Origin: Lampris incognitus | Lineage: Eukaryota > Chordata > Actinopteri > Lampriformes > Lampridae | Assembly (NCBI RefSeq): GCF_029633865.1 | Contig: NC_079219.1 | Span: forward strand, 11,405,420 to 11,469,419 | Direction of reading: 5' to 3' | DNA length: 64,000 nucleotides | In this document: positions 54,979 to 64,000 of the stretch, in pieces | Position numbering within the stretch: the stretch's first letter is position 1 | How the letters are laid out: every line of letters starts with the position of its first letter | Translations under genes and position numbers: made by a program | Notes under the pieces: model-generated | What the model saw: only the letters and a program-made list of their open reading frames with translations | Databases searched by the model: none | What the model was told of the DNA's origin: nothing

Positions 54979-57557
54979 CCCTATCTCTCAAAGCAACAAT
55001 AACCTAAATCACTGTTCTAACAGAAAGCTTAGTGTTGCCTTTTATAAAATCTCGTGCTTAGATCAGCATGAAGTAAATCAAATGATTATTAGCTGACTTT
55101 TAAAAAAATACTTTTAATCAACCAATGAAATCACTTATTTATCTCAATTTATGTAAGCTAATTGCACAAATATAGACTACACTTAATTATCAAACTAAAG
55201 TGTATATATAAATGTAACTTGGCTCCCACATACCGGTCCCTAATTTTACTCTTCACGAGGAACAATTACCGGATATATACAACATGTGGAGCTTTAGAAA
55301 TTGAAGTCCTCCTGTGTAAGCAGTCTTCATTGCTTGATTTACCATTTACCTTGGGGCTCAGAGGTTACTAGCATGTGGCGCCTGTTGGAGGACAGTCTTT
55401 ATCACTGCCACATTCAGCCTCCTGTTAGAGACAAATCTTTGTGATGGACCTATCCAGTGTGCTGGTCTTGGTTTTAGTATGGACCTGACATACCAGTCCA
55501 AACTTGTCTTGGACTGTCTTGAGTCATAGGAAAGGTCATCTAGAGTTGTGTGGTGCTGAGTCGTCGACAATCAACACAGTGTCTCCAATGGCGAAGTTGT
55601 GAGATGAATGGAACCACTTGTGGCGTTCTTCTAGCTGTCGTAGATATTCTCTTGTCCATCGTTTACAGAATATGTCTGCCATGTACTGGATCTTTTTCCA
55701 CCTCCTGCATGCATAGAGATCCTGCTTTGAAGTCCCTCATCTACTTGTCAGCCTTGAGTGGAAAGTGAGTAGCATTCAACTTTTTCCTCTTACAACACAG
55801 GCTCAGCAAAGTGCTCTTAACCTTAAGCATCCAAGCGACTGCCTTCCTAAGGCAAATCCAGGAAGAGAAGTACTGCATGAACTCCAATACTGCATCCCTT
55901 TGATCTTCAGGTGCAGTCACACTGACCATGGCATTCCTCACCTCTGCGTCCTCTGTGGTTAGGTTCCCAGGTTGGTCCGGTTTCTCAGACCAATTTTCCA
56001 TAGGCTTGGAGAAAAAGTCCAGCCCCTGTAACAAAGTATCGCTTTGGCTGAGTTTCTTTGCCTTGAGCCCCCTTGATTCGTAGTCTGTAGGGTTTTGTGA
56101 AGTATTAGCATATCTTCACGGATATGGTTTAGAGATCTTCAAGATGGTCTCTACTCAGTTAGCGACAAAAGTGCAGAATCTGCTTGTTCTGTTTCTGATA
56201 TACTTCAGCACAGTTGTGCTGTCTGACCAGAACACAGACTCTTGGAGCTTCAGCTGCAGTTCTGCTCTCAACATCTTGTTCATATGGGCAGCCATGGTGG
56301 CTGCGGTGAGCTCCATGTGAGGGATAGTCATGGGCTTAAGTGGAGCCACTCTGGCCTTCCCCATTTCCCCATGTAAAACGCGCTGTGGACTGTGTTGCTG
56401 CTCTTCTTCTGTAGCATGTAGCTAACTGTCCCATAACCTTCTTCGCTAACATCAGCAAAGTGGTGCAGTTGGCTGAGTACTGCTTCACCAAAGCCTAAAC
56501 TAAAGATCCCTGTCTGTGGTGGTGTAGCAGTCTAAGCATCAGCTTTGTGTCGATGCAGTTGCCCACTGGGGACCAGGGTTCGCGCCCCGGTCTCGTCAGA
56601 TCCGACTATGGCCGGACTCGATGAATCAGCAATAATTGGTAACGCTGTCTTCGGGAGGGAGGCGGAGTCGGCTTGTGTTCGTCACATGAATGCATCTCTG
56701 TGTGTGTTGGAAAAAGCAGTGGTTCAGCCTGGATTCTCCTTGTCATGAAAGTGGCAAGGCGTCTCCTTCGAGACTGCCGGCCAGAGAGATGCAGTTGGCG
56801 AACGTATACAGTACGAGGGTGGGTGTTTGAACAAAATAGGGAGCAACTGGCCACTAAATTAGGAGAAAAGGGGAAAAATCAGAAATAAATTTATTAAAAA
56901 AAAAGAAACTAAAGAGCTTTTCTGGACATCTCCAGCTACTCGTCTTGCTCGCACTCATGGAAGTCACTCTTGAACTGCTGACCCCAGAGTTCATCCAGTT
57001 TGGCAACTAATATATGGTTGGCTGAAACCTGTATCAGCCCACTTGTTGGTCCAGGGCTTAACTTGTGTATGTTAATTTGATGAGGAAAAACTTCCGCAGG
57101 ACTCCGATGTAAGAAAGGATAAAACAAGTATTTTCATTCCACAACTTGTAGTATCTACTTACAGGAATATTCAAAGTTAAGTTCTCCTAATCAGCAAAAA
57201 CTGTACTATGGTAAGAAAACCATGTGGCTCGGTCATTACTTGAGCCTCAACTCAACAAAGAAACCATGTCTTTTGCGGGTTTGCCTTCATAAGCCCACGA
57301 GCCCTATCTCTTAAAGCAACAATAACCTAAATCACCCTTTCAACAGAACGCTTACACAGTGTTGCTGTTTACAAAATATGCTTACATCAACATGAAGTAA
57401 ATCAAATGATTATTAGCTGACTTTTAAAAATTACTGTTAATTAACCTATTCAATCAAATCACTTATTTATCTCAGTTTATGTAAGCTAATTACACAAATA
57501 CAGACTGTGCTTATTTATCGCACTAAAACATTTAAAAACATAACTTGGCTCCCATAC
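54979..57557 (-). mobile_element. BEL/Pao retrotransposon remnant with direct repeats as LTRs
   Basis: Two direct repeats of about 255 bp (54979-55232 and 57302-57557; both contain AAGCAACAATAACCTAAATC and TTTATGTAAGCTAATT) flank minus-strand pol pieces: KARVAPLKPMTIPHMELTAA with FWSDSTTVLKYI (RNase H, 56155-56364), FSSWICLRKAVAWMLK (about 55870) and DELWGQQFKSDFHECE (about 56950). It is internally deleted, with broken frames. Confidence 0.75.
56507..56905 (+). mobile_element. tRNA-derived SINE, family D
   Basis: GTGGTGGTGTAGCAGTCTAA head, B box GGTTCGCGCCCCGG, a long unique body, and an A/T-rich end TAAATTTATTAAAAAA. A perfect 10-bp target duplication AAACTAAAGA (56497-56506, 56906-56915) lies within the BEL/Pao body. 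Confidence 0.85.
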
Positions 57558-59358
57558 TTGGAACAGTGGTGAATCTTCCCAGGAGTGGCCGGCCATCCAA
57601 AATTCTTCCAAGGGAACAGCGACTACTCATCCAGGAAGTCAAAAATCCAGGAAAACATCTAGAGAACTGCAGGCCTCTCTAGCCTTAGCTAAGGTCATCG
57701 TTCATGATTCAACAATAAGAAAGAGACTGAGCAAGAATGGAATTCATTGGAATTAAATGGAATTCAGTGCTAACTGATAGAAACATTACTGCTCACATTT
57801 GTAAAAAAGGAAATTCATGATCCCCCCAAACCTTTTGGGATAATGTTCTGTGGACATGGGTCCTGTTATGTCTGGCGTAAAGCAAGCACAGCATTTCACG
57901 ACAAGACCATCATACCATCAGCCAAACGTGGTGGTAGTGTGATGGTGTGGAGATGCTTTGCTGCCTCAGTGCCTGGAAGAATCACCATCATTGAAGGGAC
58001 AATGAATTCTGTTCTGTACCAGAAAATTCTGAAGGAGAATGTCCAGTCATCAGTTTGTGATCTGAAGCTGAAGCGTAATTGATTTATGCAGCAGGACAAT
58101 GATCCAAAATACAAACCGCAAGTCCACCTCAGAATGGCTCAAAAGAAACAAAAGTAAAGTTTTGGAGTGTTCTAGTCATAGTCCTGACTTGAACCCCATC
58201 AAGATGCTATGCCAGGACCTTAAATGAGCTATTCATGCTTGAAAACTCTCTAATGTTTCTGAATTACAGCAATTCTGCAAAAAAGGAGAGCAAAATTCCT
58301 CCACAGCGATGTGAAAGACTGATCTCCAATTATAGGAAGCATTTGGTTGTAGTTTTTGCTGCTAAAGGTGGCACACCATTTAAGTTCAGAGAGGTAATTA
58401 CTTTTTCACATGGGTGATTATGGGTGTTGGATAACTTCTTTTCCTTCAATAAATGAAATGATCATTTAAAAACTGTATTTTGTGTTTACTCGGCTTCTCC
58501 TCATCTTATATTACATTTTGTATGAAGATCTGAATCCACTCAGTGAAATATATGCAAACATAGAGGAATTCAGGAAGGGGGCAAATACGTCTTCACAGTA
58601 CTGTGGGGTGGGTAGGGGGAGATTTTGAGAGAAGGAGGGACTAAAACAGAGAGAGAGGTGTACTTTGCTGGACCAGTGAAATCAAATGACCACAATCGTT
58701 TCATATTACAGAAAGTTATTTTATTCACTGTTAATATCAAAAATATTGCTTAATGCAGCTTTAAATAAAAAAAAAAAAACTTCAGTCTTTAAGACCAAAG
58801 CCACGCCTCATGACCCTCTGAGCAGAACAAGGGGTTTTGACACGTAAAAATGTTTGTTTGTTTTTTTCCAGTTTAAAACCCTTTAACTGATTAATAAATG
58901 AAGGAACCCTTGATGTTGTTTTCTCAATATGTATTTCTCAAGGAAAATGTAATTAACCAATCCTGACAGCTGCCCTTTTTCTCCAACGATCCAATCACAG
59001 CTGATTAACTGCTGCTAGGTTATATTTCCTGAGCCGTGTCCAACCTGTGCTTGTTAGTTTAGGACACATTAGGTCTAAGACAATAAAGGATGATCCTGGG
59101 AAATGCATGAAAATGTTACGATCAGCACCACTTCATCTGGTCCAGTCATCTTGGCACATTGTCTCTCTTACCATTGCTGCATCATTTCTGTGAGGAACCT
59201 CGAGGTGATGACGATGACCTGGCTTTCATTTTCCGACCACATCATGGCTATCTCTTCTTTCTACTACTTTTTTTAGTACAACACCCAAAAAAGTCAGGCT
59301 GTATCTATCAGAACATGTTGCACAGGTCCTGGTCCAGGTTCTATTCATCTCTCTGTTA

Positions 59359-59758
59359 TGCCCCTTTTTCACTGCATGGTACCGGCTCAACTCTACTCAC
59401 TTTTGTTGGTTTTCCATTGGGTAAAAGTTAGGGATAGTACCTGGTACCAGGTACTTTTTTTGGTACCCCCTCCGTCGAGGTTCCAAGTGAGCTGAGCCGA
59501 TACTAAAAGGTGACATGAAAACACAAATATAATGTTAAAGTAAAATGAATAAAATATAAATAAATATAAATAGATGTATATTTATTTGAATATAAATTGA
59601 GTCTTCAAAAAAAAAACTAGTCAACATGCCCACAAATGACCAGCAGGGCCTCACCGTGAGGGGATACTATCTGCAGTGGAAACGAAATCCCTAAAAGTAA
59701 AGTGAGTAGGGTCGAATAGAGTCGAGTTGAGCCAGTACCATGCAGTTGAAAAGGGCCG
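59359..59758. mobile_element. MITE with TTA target, PIF/Harbinger-like, 400 bp
   Basis: Left TGCCCCTTTTTCACTGCATG; the right end in reverse reads CGGCCCTTTTCAACTGCATG, then GGTACYGGCTCAACTC in both. Flanked by TTA (59356-59358, 59759-59761). A second inner inverted zone surrounds TACCAGGTACTTTTTTTGGT. Confidence 0.8.
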
Positions 59759-59761
59759 TTA

Positions 59762-60880
59762 AACTACTATCTAGCCCACACATACACAATGTTTTTTGAA
59801 ATGGTGTTTTTCCTCCTTCGTTCTTAAAAAAAAGTTCTCGTCCACACAAGCACGGGTTAAAAAAAATCTCCGTTCGAATGAAAAATGCAAAAGCACATGC
59901 TATTCAACACACCACCAAGAGCATGCCAAACCAACAGGCGGTGATATAACCCTAACCTTAAAGCCATGTTGACCAGTTATAAGCCTGGAAAAGCCAACAA
60001 CATGCCAAAAACTCCTTTTTCCCCTGTCAACACATCAACACTGAACATGGAGTTTCTGAAAATCTTCGAAATTAAATTGTGAAATTATTATCATTATATG
60101 ATAAGAGTATTATGGAATTATAGATTATTGAAATTATTACTGAAAGTATTATGAAAATAATTCTAAAAAGCTAAAATGAAATAAAATACTTGATTTCCAA
60201 AAAATTGATTTATGAAAAATGGGACATTGCAGACTAAATTTGTGGTGTCCATAACCTTTCAAAAGCCACGTCATTTGCAGATGGAACAGGGGCAGGCTCT
60301 CTATGACACAGCAATGTAAAGCAGTGAAACCAGTTTATTCTTTAACAAGACCAAGTCCAAATCTAGTGTATGGCTGGACCACGTATGGTCAATGTTCAAA
60401 ACTGTGGCCAGTTTGTCAGAGGGATAGTCAGTGATAGTGTCTATAATGTGAATTCCTGGATGTTAAATGTTCATCTGCAATTTTCTGTGGCATCCCAGTA
60501 TTATTTGTTGTTAAAGTGTACTGAAGTAGCGTATCGCAGCACATGGTTAAGCTACATTCAAGTAAAAACAAAAAAGGTTATAAATACTGTTACAAGAACA
60601 GGACATTACACTTATCTTGGGATGTTTGATTTGAAAGAGAACTTAATTGTAAGTATACCTATTCTAATTATCTGTTAACTCCCCCTCCTCTTTCATCTGT
60701 TTCTATCTGCGGATGTCTCTTGTTTTTCTAAGACTCACTCTGTATTGACAGGCGAACTAACAAAGAATGGATTGCGGCCGCTGATAGCAGCTTGAATTGT
60801 GCATCACTTACAACCACTATCTGCTGGCTTAAGGTACGATTCACAAAAGATATTGTGCTAATGATATTACAGTGAAAACA
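59762..60880. other. Intergenic, no gene recognised
   Basis: AT-rich sequence. A 102-codon open frame at 60370-60678 has no feature I recognise. Confidence 0.55.
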
Positions 60881-60889
60881 CACCCATAA

Positions 60890-62740
60890 AGTTTTGCAGC
60901 TGAGAGCAGTTTGCCCTTGTTTTGATCTGATTACAATTATCCATCCGATAGCATCTGGATGTGAGCCACTTCAGGCAATGATGCGGCACTGATGGCCTTC
61001 TTCTGGCCCTGACAAAATGGATGTGAGCCTGAAGTGGCCCACATGTACTACTACTACTACTTTCGGCTGCTCCCGTTAGGAGTCGCCACAGCGGATCATC
61101 CGTTTCCATCTGTCACACCAGCCACCTGCATGTCCTCCCTCACCACATCCATAAACCTCCTCTTTGGCCTTCCTCTTCTCCTCTTCCCTGGCAGCTCCAT
61201 ATTCAGCATCCTTCTCCCAATATACTCAGCATCTCTCCTCCACACATGTCCAAGCCATCTCAATCTTGCCTCTCTTGCTTTGTCTCCAAACCGTCCAACC
61301 TGAGCGGTCCCTCTAATATAATCGTTCCTAATCCTGTCCTTCTTCGTTACTCCCAGTGAAAATCTTAGCATCTTCAACTCTGCCACCTCCAGCTCCGCCT
61401 CCTGTCTTTTTGTCAGTGCCACTGTCTCCAAACCATATAACATAGCTGGTCTCACAACCATCTTGTAAACTTTCCCTTTAACTCTTGCTGATACCCTTCT
61501 GTCGCAAATCACTCCTGACACACTTCTCCACCCACTCCAACCTGCCTGCACTCTCTTTTTCACCTCTCTACTGCACTCCCCGTTACTTTGGACAGTTGAC
61601 CCCAAGTATTTAAACTCAAATGCCTTTGTCACCTCCACTCCTTGCATCCTCACCATTCCACTGTCATTCACGCATAGGTATTCCGTCTTGCTCCTACTGA
61701 CTTTCATTCCTCTTCTCTCCAGTGCATACCTCCACCTCTCCAGGCTCTCCTCAACCTGCACCCTACTCTTGCTACAGATCACAATGTCATCCGCGAACAT
61801 CATCGTCCATGGAGACTCCTGCCTGATCTTGTCCGTCAACCTGTCCATCACCATTGCAAACAAGAAAGGGCTCAGAGCCGATCCTTGATGTAATCCCACC
61901 TCCACCTTGAACCCATCTGTCATTCCAACCGCACACCTCACCACTGTCACACTTCCCTCATACGTATCCTGCACCACTCCTACATACTTCTCTGCAACTC
62001 CTGACTTCCTCATACAATACCACACCTCCTCTCTCGGCACTCTGTCATAAGCTTTCTCTAAATCTACAAAGACACAATGTAACTCCTTCTGACCTTCTCT
62101 ATACTTCTCCATCAACATTCTCAAAGCAAACATCGCATCTGTGGTGCTCTTTCGTGGCATCAAACCATACTGCTGCTCGCTGATCGTCACCTCTCCTCTT
62201 AACCTAGCTTCTATTACTCTTTCCCAAATCTTCATGCTGTGGCTGATCAACTTTATACCTCTGTAGTTGTTACAGTTCTGGACATCGCCCTTGTTCTTGA
62301 AAATCGGTACCAGTATGCTTCTTCTCCACTCCTCAGGCATCCTCTCACTTTCCAGGATTGTGTTAAACAATCTAGTTAAAAACTCCACTGCCATCTCTCC
62401 TAAACATCTCCATGCCTCCACAGGTCTGTCATCAGGACCAACTGCCTTTCCACTCTGAAGTGGCCCACATGTATAATAGCAAATATGGCCCAAATATGCC
62501 AAATCAAATGTGGGCCTTTTTTGGCAAAGATGCGGTGTTCTCGGCAACATGTAATCTGGATGTGACCCTGAAGTGGCCCGTGTGGTAAATGGTGAATATG
62601 GCTTGGCTGTGGCCCAGATCTGGCAAACAAGAGCAGACCACCCAAGTGCCATCATTCCACGTGGTATGTGGGCCAGATGAAAGTGTCGGGTGTGGGATGG
62701 GTACGGGTACGGGCCACAGCAATTTTGCTATCTGGGATGT
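60890..62740. mobile_element. Unclassified dispersed repeat hosting an RTE copy
   Basis: Contains two related blocks, ATCTGGATGTGAGCCACTTC and ATCTGGATGTGACCCTGAAG, plus TGGCCCACATG and GTGGCCCAGATCTGGCAAAC. The sequence is continuous across the RTE insertion (61048-62454). Confidence 0.5.
61048..62454 (-). mobile_element. RTE-clade LINE, 5'-truncated, copy 4, best preserved
   Basis: One uninterrupted minus-strand frame of about 450 codons: GKAVGPDDRPVEAW, VPIFKNKGDVQNCNNYRGIK, FVDLEKAYDRVPREEVW, GLHQGSALSPFLFAMVMDRL, MFADDIVIC, KYLGSTVQSNGE, GRPKRRFMDVVRED. A short deletion relative to copy 1 shifts the last codons (ends GVTDGNG). Perfect 19-bp target duplication CTGAAGTGGCCCACATGTA (61029-61047, 62455-62473). 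The endonuclease domain is missing. Confidence 0.93.
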
Positions 62741-62884
62741 GGAAAAGTATAAATGGCGGCTTTCCGCCAAGAACACAGCAGGCAGGTTCAATGTCTTCCT
62801 TGATGTCATCAAGTAGAGCAAGAATTGTTTGACCTGGCAACCTGTATTTGTGAATGATTTCAGTCTCAAGTTAAATCAATATGT

Positions 62885-63005
62885 GATATCCGTCCATTAT
62901 CCAAACCGCTTATCCTGCTCTCAGGGTCACGGGCATGCTGGAGCCTATCCCAGTAGTCACTGGGGCAGCAGGCGAGGAGATATCCTGGGCAGGCCGCCAG
63001 GCCCT
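62885..63005 (-). mobile_element. SINE family B, 3' part
   Basis: GATATCCGTCCATTATCCAA through CCAGGCCC is the reverse complement of the end of the copy at 50620. Confidence 0.8.
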
Positions 63006-64000
63006 CGAAATATCCGCTCACGTGCATGCCTGGCATGATGATGCCTTTGCCTGGCTACAATCACTGCTGCCATGATCACTGGAAAGCCTGGGCGTCACTT
63101 ACCATTAACTCTCTGAAGAAGCTAATAATTTCCCCTCCAGCTGCGTGTGGCTGTTAGCGCTGGTGTTTTGCAGTGAGGCTCATTTGCATAGAAAGGGGCC
63201 AATTTTGCGCCAAATGTATGCATATTACCTTATTTAAATATGTGTGAATAGCATCAGAGCACCGAGACGCTATTTGCTTGGCAGCACAGTTAGGGGTGCA
63301 TATCACTCTTTGCAGGTGCTTTGAGAATTACATGGTTTCTTTTTGTCTTATTTGTGCAGGTTTAGCGGCCGCAAAAGCCACGTAATCTTTTTTTGTGAAT
63401 TCGCCATGGAGTGATTTGTCAAAGTGATTGTTATATGGGTGCTTTAACTGTGCGTGCTCCCTCACACCTCTCGGTGCTTGGCCGACCAATCGTGTAACTT
63501 AAGTGACGTTGTTGGTCACCTGATCCAGCGGCCCAATTGTGTCAAACAAGGTCAGTCAGTCAGTTAGTCAGTCACGCAATCTGTCAGGTACATTCGTGTT
63601 TGTAGGGCTGGCCCACCGGTTGGTCCAGCCAAAAATAGCATATGGTGGAAGTAATGTTGAATAAAGGTGTGTACAACAATTACTTACAACAACTCTACAG
63701 CAAAAAGAAAAAAAGGAAGTTATCGAGTCAAGAAATCAAGGGAGATAGAGCCAGCCAAACAAAGGTGACCCTCTGCCGGGTGTTCAGTTGTTGGAGCTCT
63801 GTGATTTTAAAGGTTCATGACCGGCAGCCATCTTCCTTCTTGAACAGGTCACGTTGTTAATGCTATTCTACAAAAACTAATTAACCCTGAAGTTGCAACC
63901 TTTTAAACTCCACAGACCTGCATATTCCCGTCTTTTAGAGGTAATATTCATATTTAACACACACTACTTCACACATTTATTTTGTGATTTTATATTCAAT
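63006..64000. other. Intergenic, no gene recognised
   Basis: No exon-like open frame, RNA or clear element end was seen in this last kilobase. Confidence 0.55.

Larger units (their letters stand above)
54640..58602. mobile_element. Tc1-like transposon, decayed, split by BEL/Pao
   Basis: Inverted ends of about 200 bp: left GTGTGAAAAAGTATCTGCCC, right read in reverse CTGTGAAGACGTATTTGCCC. Both continue with AGATCTTCATACAAAATG. After the BEL insertion the plus strand carries a broken transposase (GAGTGGCCGGCCATCCAAAA at 57583; GSVMVWRCFAASVPGR at 57930). Stops and deletions remove most of the catalytic part. Confidence 0.85.
54092..58760. mobile_element. TTAA-target non-autonomous element, outer shell of a nest
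   Basis: Starts AGCTGCATTAAGTGATTTTT after TTAA (54088-54091). Ends ATTGCTTAATGCAGCT before TTAA (58761-58764). The termini share AGCTGCA with the ends of the element at 41923. Its own sequence is 54092-54639 and 58603-58760. Confidence 0.75.

Noticed and set aside
54632..58612. A functional transposase or retroelement gene
   Set aside because: All readable pieces are interrupted by stops, deletions or nested insertions.
60370..60678. 102-codon ORF in the intergenic region
   Set aside because: No recognisable domain, no exon context and AT-rich composition; compatible with chance.

Overview
The window reads as nuclear DNA of a teleost fish. The evidence is vertebrate multi-exon genes with GT-AG introns, very dense CA/GA/CTGT microsatellites, several tRNA-derived SINE families, and a fish-type mix of LINEs (L2, RTE, L1-like, Rex1-like), Tc1, hAT, TTAA-target elements, Gypsy, BEL/Pao and Penelope-like elements. 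I cannot name the species.

Two host genes lie on the + strand. The first, 442-30111, is a long-tailed class I myosin. I reconstruct 25 exons coding 1057 residues plus stop. About 50 N-terminal residues lie upstream of the window, so the full protein would be close to the length of human MYO1E. It has the motor, one IQ motif, a TH1 membrane-binding domain, a proline/basic tail and a C-terminal SH3; the tail and SH3 resemble MYO1E more than MYO1F. The second, 39352-53225, is PRUNE1, a DHH-superfamily phosphoesterase with nine coding exons and 429 residues; its canonical DHH triad reads DHN. A CpG-rich stretch at about 38640-39400 is the likely prune1 promoter. Both genes are intact in frame, and every splice junction I placed is GT-AG. 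They share no pathway that I know of.

The remainder is intron or intergenic DNA dominated by mobile elements, many of them nested. By region: 1.9-4.1 kb L2 LINE carrying a hAT MITE; 7.2-8.4 kb a 22-bp minisatellite; 11.5-12.6 kb RTE; 14.5-16.0 kb a palindromic Penelope-like remnant with a hammerhead-like motif and a SINE inside; 16.2-17.0 kb Rex1-like LINE; 18.0-20.7 kb L1-like LINE with RTE inside; 31-37.2 kb (between the genes) RTE split by a Tc1 fold-back, then a Gypsy pol remnant; 41.3-43.6 kb L1-like LINE split by a TTAA-target MITE that itself holds a SINE; 48.9-49.6 kb antisense L2 tail split by a SINE; 54.1-58.8 kb a four-level nest (TTAA element, Tc1, BEL/Pao, SINE); 61.0-62.5 kb a 5'-truncated RTE with a 19-bp target duplication. 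No host gene was recognised after 53.4 kb.

The observations most worth a second look are the DHN change in PRUNE1, the palindromic Penelope-like element with a hammerhead-like motif, a 23-bp piece of a myosin exon found inside that element, echoes of the same exon's 3' end in the following intron, a 35-bp near-perfect hairpin in a myosin intron, and the nested or fold-back transposon structures. All calls come from reading the sequence and remembered family features; no alignment or database search was run.
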